From Talaromyces rugulosus (Eukaryota; Ascomycota; Eurotiomycetes; Eurotiales; Trichocomaceae): a stretch of DNA of 64,000 nt. Position 1 is the stretch's first letter. Every line of letters starts with the position of its first letter. The notes below the pieces were generated by a model. It was not told the DNA's origin. It ran no database searches and was given only the letters and a program-made list of their open reading frames with translations. The stretch spans positions 1,178,001 to 1,242,000 of the forward strand of contig NC_049562.1 in NCBI RefSeq assembly GCF_013368755.1. The letters are read 5' to 3'. This document shows positions 45,324 through 54,616 of the stretch, in pieces. Both the position numbers and the translations under genes were made by a program.

Positions 45324-46290
45324 GTTTATTTAAAAAAAAATTTAATTATATATATGTTCTATGTAGATTGTAGTATGAGGTGGTTTATTGAAGTTCCAGT
45401 TATTCTGACATCAGTGATTCATTTTTTCCTGTTTTATTAAAAATCAGTGCGCCCTTATTTGGCTTGCCCTTGATTATTCTCTCAACATTAGGAAGATAAA
45501 GCGGAATGAGATAAATGAACCATTATACAAGAAAATAAGTTCTTGCTAGACCATACTCAAGTCTGAAAATGCCAATTAACCCTCTTTCCCAAAAAGGAAA
45601 AAAAAGGCAGCCCCTCTTAGTCTTCCCAAGCCTGAAGATCCTCGATAGTAGTTTTTGATTAACCTAGGTCCGTGCTTGCTAAATAACGGTCAAGTGAAAA
45701 AACTGTCGGTTGATATTCAACTTGGATGGAGCAACTAGTATTTTTTTTTTTTTAATCAATTTGATTGCGGAACGAAGTCAAGCTCATACAAAATTGCAAA
45801 TCCACGTTGGACTGAAATACTTGTTGAACCGGTGCCCACCGGAGGGTAGGATGCCACGGTTATAATCTTATTTACAGGCCGGTTTATAAGATTTAGTAGT
45901 CAATTGACTAGCAGCGGATTAAGTAAAATATAAAGATATACTTCGTTCCGCACACCGCTGGTGACTTACCAGTTGACACAAGCTACTTCACTATACTTAG
46001 AAATGGAATTACCTCTCCTATAAAAAATATGATAAATAAAATTGACCGAAATTTTACTACAGTACTAAAAAGGAAGGTAATATATTAGTCGACAAATAAT
46101 TACCCAATCGATATTGCATGCTGCTTTAGTATGTATACATCTAGAGTATAGGGCTACAAATTCACCAACACGCAAACACCGCCAATTTTAAGGATAAAGT
46201 ACCAAATCACAAACTTGAAAAATTATTCTAATTCGCAACACACAAACAAGTAATAATAAAAAAAACAATGGCGACCTCTGCGCTGTCGAC
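45324..46290. other. AT-rich gene-free stretch
   Basis: About 1 kb, distinctly AT-rich, with poly-A/T runs and no coding frame of substance. It looks like degenerate sequence, possibly an old transposon altered by repeat-induced point mutation, but no recognisable element remains. Confidence 0.5.
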
Positions 46291-46461
46291 AATGGCAAAC
46301 AGATCTTACATAAGTGGATGATTGTTGATCCACGCCGATTCGCCAATCTCAGGGCCGAAAATCCAGTGCCGCTTCAAACGGACATCCGCTTTCTGAATAA
46401 TAAGCAACACTGCAGCCCAAGCCACAAACCACACAGACACCAAGACGCTGGGAGAAAGAGT
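46291..46461 (-). repeat. 160-bp module, copy 1: membrane-protein C-terminal relic
   Basis: Closely similar to 49452-49612 in the same orientation. On the minus strand it reads a hydrophobic helix followed by a basic tail (SVLVSVWFVAWAAVLLIIQK, then RLKRHWIFGPEIGESAW) and a stop after INNHPLM. That looks like the last exon of a membrane protein. Upstream on that strand the frame dissolves into AT-rich sequence, so this is a relic rather than a gene. Confidence 0.75.
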
Positions 46462-47024
46462 AATATATCTTAATACCACCCTCTTATATATATGTATATA
46501 TATATAATAACAAGAATAATAACAATAAGTTTCTATAGTATCTTAATACTATAATAGTATAAGAATAATATATAATAATAATTTTTATCTTTATATTTTA
46601 AGGTATTTTGATATTTTAAGATATCTGATAAATTATATACATCTCTATAAAACTATAGTAGAGCATGTGTAGTTTTTAAGAAACGTCTCCAAATAAAATA
46701 CGGTGTCAAAACCCCCTGAAACGTCTCCTGGTGGTGTTTTGACGGTATCCGGGAACCCCAAATTTCTTCTATTGTTACTTGCCCCTATCGATGAAAATGA
46801 AAATGCTGACTATTTATTGTGCGAATTGATGCTGTGCACTTGGCTAAATATTGTTCCACCAGCGTATGTCTTTTGACATCGGCTGCAATGACCTCTGCCT
46901 AAGGCTCTTACGTGTAGATGCCGGAGCTATTTATTTTTAGTTTCTTCTAGGTGTCATTTAGATATAAAAATGTAACCAAGTTCTACATCAGTCTTTTTAG
47001 AGCGTCCAGACTGGTGTTTCAGGG
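46462..47024. other. AT-rich stretch with (TA)n tracts
   Basis: Very AT-rich with (TA)n and AATAATA repeats at 46480-46640. No coding capacity. It directly truncates the membrane-protein relic. Confidence 0.55.
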
Positions 47025-47420
47025 AGTGGCTGGGGAAGGCTTCCAGTAGGTCACCTGATGAGTTCAAATGCTGAACAGGTCCCACTCTGTGTGTTTCTCA
47101 TTCAGAGACATGAATCCTGACCAGTGCTTCATTAAGGAGAGTACTCCAACGGCCCACCCTTTGTGGGTTTGCCATTTCCGGAATATTGAATCCTGCTTTC
47201 CCTCTTTTCTTGGCCACCAGCTTCGACGGACAATTCATCTGTAAGCTGCTCCTGCAAACCTTGCTAGGTTTGAACCCATTCTTCCCAAATTTGCCTAACA
47301 TCTGCATTTAGACCCCTTGGCAAAACACTTTATGAAATAACACAAAGTACTTTGGATGTGTCTCAAGCGCCATTGATGGATGTGAAAACATGGCAAAGTG
47401 CCATACCAATATTTTTAGAG
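47025..47420 (+). repeat. Degenerate duplication, copy A (5' module of the orphan gene)
   Basis: Diverged copy of 47540-47975. Matching landmarks in order: GGCTGGGGAAGGCTTCCAG, AGGTCACCTG, GGTCCCACTCTG, CCCTTTGTG, GAATCCTG, TTGCCTAACATCTGCAT and GCGCCATTGATGGATG. It lacks the downstream coding part, so it is a truncated copy of the orphan gene's 5' region. Within each copy a ~100-bp unit (GGCTGGG...TCCTG) is itself repeated twice. Confidence 0.65.
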
Positions 47421-47539
47421 CATCTATATATGTAGACTGGTTATACATTACGTGACTAGGAATTCAAAAGATTACTTATTATATTAATATATATGCTATT
47501 CTTGATGTACCAGTTCCGTATTTAGATATACAAAATATA
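47421..47539. other. AT-rich spacer between duplicated modules
   Basis: About 120 bp of AT-rich sequence separating the two duplicated modules. No feature is seen. Confidence 0.4.
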
Positions 47540-47975
47540 AATGGCTGGGAAAGACTTCAAGAAGGTCACCTGCTGAGATAGGTCCCACTCTGCGTGTTTA
47601 CACTGCCAGAGGCATGATCCCTGACCAGGTGCGCCATTAAGAGGCTGGGGAAGTTTCTGAGTGGGCCGCCTATGGTTTTGATATAGGTCCTACCCTTTGT
47701 GTGCCTTCCTCACTTCCAGAGATTCGAGTCCTGTCTTTCCTCTTCAAGCCTTTTTTCTGTTGATGACCAGATTCGACAAATCTTTCCCCTGTAAGTTACT
47801 TCTGAAAGCCTTGCTTGGTTTGAAGAGGTCCTCGACTATCCTACTTCCAATATTTGCCTAACATCTCCATCTAGGCCTTCCAACAAAATGCCATCTGGAG
47901 TAGCGCAACGACCCTTAGCCGTGGCCCAGGCGCCATTGCCTGATGTTTTGGTGGGAAACCACCACACCAAAAGCT
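47540..47975 (+). repeat. Degenerate duplication, copy B
   Basis: Second copy of the module at 47025-47420, containing the presumed leader and the first ~30 codons of the downstream orphan gene. It is less AT-rich than copy A. Confidence 0.65.
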
Positions 47976-48727
47976 CCGCCCTCCACAACATCCACTTTGT
48001 TGGGACGATTAGTCCTTGGACGAATTTCGAAAATGACGTCCACTCTTTTTGTGCTGGAATAAATTGGGCTCAATATACCCATGTCTTGACGTACAAGGGC
48101 AAGACATCAAAGCCCTGGAATCTCGACCAGGACCAGACGGACACAGGAGACGAGGCCGCCCTTCAGGGCAAATTCAGAGCACACCTCGGAGAGCCTGTCA
48201 CGGCAATCTGCACCGTGACGGGCAGACATGCCCAGGTCACCGACTTCAGGGCGACCGACGTCGTGCCAATCGACAGGTCGACGCCAGACCTTGCCATCAA
48301 AGTCGGAGATACCTTGGCGGGAGTAGGGAAGGCGAAGGTCTTTTGGGTGAGGGATCACCATCTGGGTCATGCTTCGGGGAAAATTTTACACCTCAGACAC
48401 GTGCTTGGTAAGGGGGAAAGCATAGCAACCAGCATCTGTTCACACTAATTCGGGTTTCTAGGCCAAATTGCACTTTATATGAAAATTTATAAAGTGAAGT
48501 GCGGCTTCCACACGACCTACAAGGAAACAATTTTCTTGAAGCAGGAGAGGACATCGTCCGGTTGGGTTCTGTACTATTCAGACCCAATTCAGCATGATGC
48601 AATTGGTGATCGATCAAACGGCACCGTTTCCCTCCGAGAGTGTTTCTTGTACCTTGTTGACGAAGCCATTAAGAGCCCCGTCGCAGACAACAACGAGCTG
48701 CAATGGGTTTCACCTGACCGTCATTGA
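47888..48727 (+). CDS. Orphan accessory protein, PD-(D/E)XK-like layout (weak)
   Basis: Exons 47888-48407 and 48462-48727 give 261 aa, with a clean GT-AG intron. I do not recognise a named family. The second half has the order expected of nuclease-fold accessory proteins in fungi: a strand ending STPDLAIKVG, then GVGKAKVFWVRDHHL, then a helix LRHVLGQIALYMKIYKVKCG, then FHTTYKETIFLKQE and WVLYYSDPIQHD, and a final helix VSLRECFLYLVDEAI. If this is a PD-(D/E)XK fold, PD is present but the acidic residue before AK is Lys (GKAK), so catalysis would be doubtful. It lies in a repeat-rich island and its 5' end is duplicated upstream. It could be domesticated, transferred or decaying. Confidence 0.55.
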
Positions 48728-48796
48728 AAACCCTCTCCCGCTCCCTCTCTCCCACTCCCTCTCTCCCACTCCAACCCTCTGGCGCCATATTGTTCC

Positions 48797-48894
48797 CTTC
48801 ATGGGCAAGTTTCAAACAGGTCCCTACTGACTAGTAGGCCGTATGGCCGAACGCTGTAGGGTGTCCTGGGCGGACCCAACCATAAGGCCAATTG
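48797..48894. repeat. ~98-bp direct repeat, copy 1
   Basis: Starts CTTCATGGGCAAGTTTCAAA and is nearly identical to 48951-49048, offset 154 bp. It contains the palindrome GGCCGTATGGCC. Confidence 0.85.
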
Positions 48895-48950
48895 GTGCGT
48901 ATGGTGGTTTGTGGTATCTCCTGTATCTTTGCTGTTTGTAAAATTGGTTC

Positions 48951-49048
48951 CTTCATGGGCAAGTTTCAAACAGGTCCCTGCTGACTAGTAGGCCGTATGG
49001 CCGAACGCTGCAGGGTGTCCTGGGCGGACCCAACCATAAGGGCCAATT
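48951..49048. repeat. ~98-bp direct repeat, copy 2
   Basis: Second copy of the repeat at 48797-48894, differing by a few substitutions and one inserted G. It continues into the LTR-like segment. Confidence 0.85.
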
Positions 49049-49260
49049 CGGGCTGGGGTATTGGCTCTATAAGAGTTTCGAAAGAGGAGGATGGGTGTTG
49101 AAATCGGACTTTGCGCCTCCACGCGGTGACACCTGGGCAATGCGGTTAAAACCGTAGCTAGAGCAAAGACGTATCTTGTCACATCTTCTGGTATCTGGTA
49201 TTATCAACGATACAAGCCCTCGTTGTTGAACGTTTCTCGTTAGGTGATATCTAACTTACA
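49009..49260 (+). mobile_element. Possible solo LTR remnant
   Basis: Begins TGCAGGGTGTCC, has a TATA-like CTCTATAAGAG near 49067-49077, and ends in TCGTTAGGTGATATCTAAC...ACA. That 3' end resembles Copia-type LTR termini I know from filamentous fungi. No integrase, reverse transcriptase, primer-binding site or target-site duplication is visible, so the call is tentative. Confidence 0.3.
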
Positions 49261-49451
49261 AACCGCGCTAACGGTATGAAGTAAGGATCCTCGTTACTTT
49301 CCTATCCACTGAAAGATTTCACATGAACGATTGATCGATATTTCTGTTGTTAATTTCACATTTTAGTCTGATGCTGGAGATTTCATGTTACTCATTGCAT
49401 GTATTTGTTAGTTTCTCAGGATGGTCGTGGATGTGGTTCGGCTTCATCCCA

Positions 49452-49612
49452 CATGGCAAACAGATTTAGATCAGCGGATGATTGTTGATCCATGCCGATT
49501 CGCCAATCTCCGGGCCGAAAATCCAGTGCCGCTTCAACAGCATCCGCTTTCTGAATAATAAGCAGCACTGCAGCCCAAACCACCCAGATACCAAGACGCT
49601 GGGAGAAAGAGT
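49452..49612 (-). repeat. 160-bp module, copy 2
   Basis: Matches 46291-46461, with two small deletions that together remove 9 bases. On the minus strand it forms a short open frame starting MTLSPSVLVSGWFGLQCC and ending HWIFGPEIGESAWINNHPLI, about 49 codons. The copy ends 11 bp before the GST fusion start codon, so it also occupies that gene's 5' leader. Confidence 0.75.
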
Positions 49613-49623
49613 CATTCTAAAAT

Positions 49624-51974
49624 ATGGACAGTTCCGGGCTACAGGACCTGCCGGGCAGCTTGTCCCTGGGCTCGACGTTGCCGTCCGGGTTTGACCACAA
49701 TGATCCGCAGCCGTTCCAAGGCTTCTCGCGCTCTATAGAACACGGCATGCCTGCTACGACAACCTTTGTGAGTATCCAAAACGAATTAAATTGCTTGTAT
49801 GACTATATCTCATAATAGCCCCTTACTCAGCAGTCAGTTGTGCAGCCACCTCGGCCAGGGAATTTTGATCCGCGCGACAACAATGCCAATAATCCTCGGT
49901 ATCAAGCGCCTCCTCCACCTCGCTCGGCTCAGGGTGTGAATACTACTACTAGTACTTCAAACACCACGCACATGGGACCAAATCAGCCGGTGCAGAGGAG
50001 CATCGCTCTAGCATCGTCACGAGTCACAGCAGATGACGTCGGCGAGCTTAGCTGGATCCCCCCGCTGATTCCGTCTATGGGTGAAGCAATTGCCAACCAC
50101 GCGTCGACTGTGCAGTCCCAAGAGGCCGTCAGCTTTCTTTCCGGCAGCCCTGGTGCCGTGATGGAAAGTAAAGATAGCCATTTTGGGAGCATGAAGATAG
50201 TGCCCAACCCGCCTGATCTTGATGCATGGCGGGAGCGGCTTTTCAATGTTGATGAGCCGATCACTCTGACCGAAGAACAGTATATACTCCCAATTCCACC
50301 AGCTGGCAGCTTTGCAGTGTTAAAAAAATTGCTACTATTAGGGTTGTTTTTTGTTGACTTTTCATAGATTCAAAACATACTTCCCCCACGTCGACAATGT
50401 CTATTCTCACCGGTCCACTCAGAAATATAAACGCAAGCCCTTTGTTTCTCACTACTGGGACTGTCGGCTGAAAGGACGACCTCCGGGCACCCCCAAGTCT
50501 GATGATCCCAACAAAAAGAAGCGGAAGCGAACCGCTCGAGAGCGTGATCTATGCGACGTCAAGATCAAAATCACCGAGCACTACCCTGGCACTACACCGA
50601 CTGCCGATTCCGAGCTCGGGGAATCGATCGATATGTTGTCGACAGTTAGCCATTCAACGGCAGCTGCAGCATTCTTCGTAAATGGAGCGCATTCGCGCGG
50701 AGAGGGCCAGCAGCAGCAGCCCTTTGGTATCTTAGCTCCCAACCCAACTCTACCTACAGCGCATCCAGGCTCCAGGGGTCAGAAATATTATACTATCCAG
50801 CGAGTCAACGGTAATGGTGGGAATGGAAAGACAGACGGTATTGGAGGAGGTCACAGACATACGCTAGATGAGAGTGACCGAGTAAAGAAGAACAGCGTGC
50901 ACAGGCACTTGGTCAAAGTCAGCAAAGAGAAAAAAGATGAGGTATGTTTAATTTCTATTGGTCAAAAATGACAGACGAGTTTGCATGGCTGACCAGCAGC
51001 AAAAGCAAACACAACCAACAATATATCACAATATGGCGACAGGACAAGCGCAATTAACCGTGAAGAAGCGTTCAAAAGAGTGCGACCTCAAACTATATGG
51101 AAATTGTTCTTGGCAAGTTGATATTATCTCAATTCCAACTCTTATGCATCAAATAATAACAGTGAATTCCAGTCCTTTCGTCCAAAAGGTTTGGATAGCA
51201 TTGGAAATGAAAGGTATTCCTTATCAATATATAGAGGTAGACCCGCAAATCAAGAAGCCCGACTTGCTGCTGGCAGTAGACCCTCGCGGCCCAGTCCCAT
51301 CTCTCCGAGATGGCAGTTGGGGCTGTTACGAGAGCAACGTGCTTCTCGAATATGTAAGTGTGCTATTCACCTTAGCGGCACGACGCGTCTCACGCAGTAT
51401 TATTCTAGCTGGAGGATGTCGACGTAGGCATTCCACTTCTCCCACCGGGGGATGCAAAGCTGCGGGCTCATTGCCGTCTCTGGGCTGACCATGTTCGTTT
51501 TTTTACCCACTTGATTCTGATGTGGTATGAGCCACTTATTAACAGTGAATAGATCGGGCGGTCCATCATTCCGAGTTTCTACAAGCTTTTGTTGGAAAAG
51601 GATCCTTTGAAACAAAGGGCTACCGCCGAGGAGTTCAAAGTCCATATTGCGAAGCTTGTTAATGCTTCGCACGCCCAAGGACCGTTTTTCCTAGGCCCTG
51701 CCATGTCATATGTTGACATTCAAATTGCACCTTGGATCCTTCGGCTGAGTCGCGTGTTGAAACCGTTTCGTGGTTGGTCAGAATCCGAAATGGGCGCGCG
51801 ATGGGCCAATTGGGTCCAGGCAGTTGAAGAAAACGAGCATGTCAAGGCGACCACAAGTAGTGACGAAGTCTACTTGGACAACTATGTGCGGTATTTTGGT
51901 AAGTCGGCGAGGCGTGCGTGGGAGCTCTTGCTAACGGTTGCGTAGAATGCGCTCAAACAAACAACGACTCATAA
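49624..51974 (+). CDS. Zinc-finger-like N-terminal domain fused to omega-like glutathione S-transferase
   Basis: Eight exons: 49624-49767, 49831-50279, 50368-50941, 50997-51112, 51173-51353, 51409-51492, 51553-51898 and 51946-51974, giving 640 aa with all phases closing. Residues ~195-270 hold FKTYFPHVDNVYSHRSTQKY, KRKPFVSHYWDCRLKGRPPG, a basic KKKRKRTARERD patch (NLS-like) and LCDVKIKITEH. The Cys/His spacing recalls FAR1/WRKY-GCM-type zinc fingers. After a Gly/Asn-rich linker the GST N-domain begins LKLYGNCSCPFVQKVWIALE, with the CPF catalytic Cys of omega-like GSTs. YESNVLLEYLED gives the glutathione-contact E-S, followed by the helical C-domain FFLGPAMSYVDIQIAPWILR. Intron 4 is GC-AG and splits the catalytic Cys codon. 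I recall similar fusions annotated as glutathione transferase in other ascomycetes, but cannot verify. The acceptor for exon 4 could be 3 nt later. Confidence 0.82.
51113..51172 (+). other. GC-AG intron in the catalytic Cys codon of the GST domain
   Basis: Donor TTG|GCAAGT and acceptor TTCCAG. Splicing joins TG with T to make the Cys of CPF. No GT donor nearby gives the right frame. GC-AG introns are a minor class, about 1% of fungal introns. Confidence 0.75.
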
Positions 51975-52047
51975 ATGCACTAAACAGTGCCGTATTTCTT
52001 CACAATGGTTCGTCATGATTTCTTTGATACTCTGACGAATCAAAAAT

Positions 52048-53036
52048 TTAAGCTCCTCTTCCACGAGGGCCAAAACCAAACCCGCCGCGTCCGTTGCTAT
52101 CGGGGCCTCTGGGGTTTCTGATAGGCTGCTTGGGGACTTGTTGCTCGGTATCGGATCTTTCTGTAGAAGATTGTTGTGGACGATCTCTTCGTTGTAGATA
52201 TGTTGAATTTGATTTGGCAGCGTAGTTTGGGTCGTATAGTTGTCTTTGCTTGCCCATATTATTATTACTGGCTCCTGGAGAGTCTCGTTTCTCGCGATTG
52301 CTGTTATCCCTGTCTCTCCCACCGCCTCGATTGCGTCCTCGACCACGGTTCCCTTCACCGCCGCTGCTCTGATGTCTGGATGGCGGGGGTGTGCCACCGG
52401 GTGATGAGGCGCCAGAACCCGGAGTCGAAGAATTCCCGAATAGCCTTTCACGAACTTCTTCGTACTTGCGCTGTTTCTCTTCCCGGTCTTTCAAAGCTTT
52501 AGCGTGTCGTTCTTCCGGCGTCATCTCCGGGGCCTTATTCGCTTCTTCGTCAGAGTCGTACAATTCTTTCCCATCTGGTCCAAGATTCAAGGCCGAAAGG
52601 CCGGCCGTGGCAGCGTCTCCGTTCCTCGAGGCCATCTGCGGTCTGCGACTCAGCACGGTGACTGCAGGCTTGAATTCCTGCTTGAGCGGGACGACATCTG
52701 CTTTGGACTCGAGGTAGTGGAATGTTTGCGGAGCATCCCTGGAATCAATGGGCTGTCAGCATGGCAGCCGTGTTGCATTTGGTTTGGTCTGATTTTGCTA
52801 GACATACGCTTCAGCCCATAGTTGTCTATTGAATTCCGCCTGCGCAGCCCTACGTTGCGCTTTGGTTACCTTTGAAGACACTTTCTTGTCGGCGGATTCG
52901 GGAGTCTGGTCCTGCTTCTGCTTTCACGTTAGCAATTGAAGGCCACTGCGAGGAGCTAGAAGCAGTAGCATACGTCTGCCAGCATTTCCCAGTCTGTTTC
53001 CCATGCGTCGGGAACGTTGTTTTGCTCCGCGCTCAT
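52048..53036 (-). CDS. SUZ-domain RNA-binding protein (SUZRD1-like)
   Basis: Probable cytoplasmic RNA-binding protein. Exons 53036-52974, 52920-52808 and 52738-52048 give 288 aa. The start MSAEQNNVPDAWETDWEMLA is followed by KVTKAQRRAAQAEFNRQLWA and TFHYLESKADVVPLKQEF. The SUZ domain is MTPEERHAKALKDREEKQRK with YEEVRERLFG. An Arg/Gly/Asn-rich region (NRGRGRNRGGGRDRDNSNR) leads to a SUZ-C-like end, IRNPRGPDSNGRGGFGFGPR. The family's SUZ motif binds RNA, and SUZ-C is implicated in localisation. It converges on the GST fusion gene with 73 bp between stops. Confidence 0.85.
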
Positions 53037-53464
53037 GTTGTATCGCTGCTGATACTAATCCTGTCTATCCAAAGTCTTTTCCCCCCTCCCACTTTCTTCC
53101 AATGGCGCGCAATGACCTGCAGATGATAGAATAGGTATAAAACTCGGAGTGCAGCCGGAAAATATTCGAGGAGCAGAATGCGCAGGCAAGCCAGGACTGA
53201 CGGGCGTTGTCCAAAAACCCGGAAAATAATTGATCAAGCCGAAGGAAGACGAAGCGGGTTCTTCTTTCTGTGTGGGCCCCGCCGAGTCAAAAGGCGGGGA
53301 CGATGGCACGGTGAACTCTCTTCTCGATACGCTCTGTGTGACGCCGATCACTTGCTGGCCAGCACTTGCCACTACGTACTGTTATCAGCTGCGTTATCAT
53401 TTCCGGGACTAATCGAATCGAGAATAGCAGGCAATTTACATGAAACTAGCTCATCTAGCAAAAA
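53037..53464. promoter_or_regulatory. Divergent promoter between SUZ gene and kinase-like gene
   Basis: 428-bp spacer. C/T-rich tracts near the SUZ start are its likely transcription start. No further gene is seen. Confidence 0.45.
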
Positions 53465-54111
53465 ATGGCGGACGACGGCTCTGGTTATGACGACCCCGTT
53501 TGCTTTTCCTCTGCCTGGGAGGGGAAAGCGATAGATTTCAAGTACAAAGATCCCGAATCAAAGTTCATCGCCGGCACATGGAAGCTCGGCAAAAAGCAGT
53601 ATGAACGGCCTCGTCTAGCAACAAACTGGGAGTTTTCAATGGGACTTGTTTCGGAATCAGAGGCAATGTTTGAATGCAACAACACAGACAACCCCGACGA
53701 AACAGCTTTGATGATAATTTACATGCAGTAAAGTGTCTCCCCATATATCTCAGGAAATCATTTTCTTACTTACTCTCTAGAGTTCCACGCCGCAGCACAG
53801 AGTTTTTACCCCCCTCGGAAAGAAAGGCACAAGCCACTGATAAATTGCCTCATGCACCTGCTAATCAGCTTTGGGCTCTGACAACCCTACATAAGCATAA
53901 CAGTCATTCTAGTCTAAAACTTTACGGCTACAAAAAGTCAAAGCAGAATGACTCGGGGCTTGTGCCAGGAGGATATATTCTGTATTTACTTGTTCAGAAA
54001 TACCCAGGCGTCTCTCTCACCGAGGATTCATTCTGGCAACTATCATTACCTGAGCGAGATGAGATTCGACAGGCCTTGAAGGCGACACTCCTGTATGGCT
54101 AACCAGCCTTA

Positions 54112-54145
<34 letters not shown>

Positions 54146-54494
54146 GAGGGTTTTCTGTTAATGACATTCACAGTGACTGCCTTGACAAAGGGATCAACAA
54201 CTATGAGGATGACATATCGAAAATTCGTTGGATGAGAGAGAAAAAGAAGGTGTAAGTGATATTTCTAGAATTTTTTCTAATTAACACAAGCTAATGCATA
54301 TTTCTTCCGTGAACAGGGTAATAACTAGGTTCCACGCATGTAGTCCTAAGCAGGACGGTGAGGACGAAAACGGTGAGGACGAATGGCGTGATAACATTTG
54401 GTATTACTGGGGCCTGGTAGCCAAAAAGCCAGACTGGAGATATGATAAAAACGATAATGGGAAGAAGCTTGACCCATCGAGATGGGTATTGTAG
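53465..54494 (+). CDS. Small kinase-fold-like orphan protein, probably catalytically inactive
   Basis: Four exons fit: 53465-53727, 53781-54092, 54174-54251 and 54317-54494, giving 276 aa. Exon 1 (MADDGSGYDDPVCFSSAWEG) is unfamiliar. Exon 2 holds VPGGYILYLLVQKYPGVSL, which resembles the hinge of fungal protein-kinase-like proteins (GxxLyllmexxPGvpL), and FWQLSLPERDEIRQALKATL. Across the third intron comes LDCLDKGINNYEDDISKI, then EKKKVVITRFHACSPK, where related proteins usually have a DFE-type metal-binding motif. Here it reads RFH, so activity is unlikely. The third intron contains a 30-T run; reading through it would stop at 194 aa. I infer the kinase link from memory of the family, not from a search. 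Confidence 0.55.
54115..54144. repeat. Poly-T tract (30 T) in an intron
   Basis: Homopolymer inside intron 3 of the kinase-like gene, between donor CT|GTATGG and branch GTTAATGAC. Prone to sequencing length error, but outside coding sequence in this model. Confidence 0.85.
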
Positions 54495-54616
54495 AAGATG
54501 GAATGGAAACTGCGGATTTTACGCGGAGAGATTTAATGTTGCTACAGCGAGATGGATATTGTAGAAGATGGAATGGAAACTGCGGGTTTTTGCGGAGAGA
54601 TTTAATGTTGCTACAG
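54478..54616 (+). repeat. Tandem duplication, two ~70-bp units
   Basis: CGAGATGGGTATTGTAGAAG...GCTACAG (54478-54547) is followed at once by a near-identical unit (54548-54616). The first unit includes the last codons and stop of the kinase-like gene; the second is 3' flank. Confidence 0.9.

Larger units (their letters stand above)
48728..49623. other. Repeat-rich spacer between the orphan gene and the GST fusion gene
   Basis: Holds a short CTCCCACTCCCTCT pyrimidine repeat (48735-48775), the two ~98-bp direct repeats, an LTR-like end and copy 2 of the 160-bp module, each annotated separately. No conventional promoter elements are evident for the GST fusion gene. Confidence 0.5.

Noticed and set aside
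46291..49612. The 160-bp copies as a pair of LTRs of one retroelement
   Set aside because: No TG...CA ends, no gag/pol remnants between them, and they encode a protein C-terminus instead of promoter/terminator signals.
53781..54102. Kinase-like gene ending at the stop before the poly-T tract, with a separate fragment downstream
   Set aside because: Donor CT|GTATGG and acceptor TTCACAG|T join exons in phase and give a continuous conserved-looking sequence, so an intron explains it better than truncation or a frameshift.
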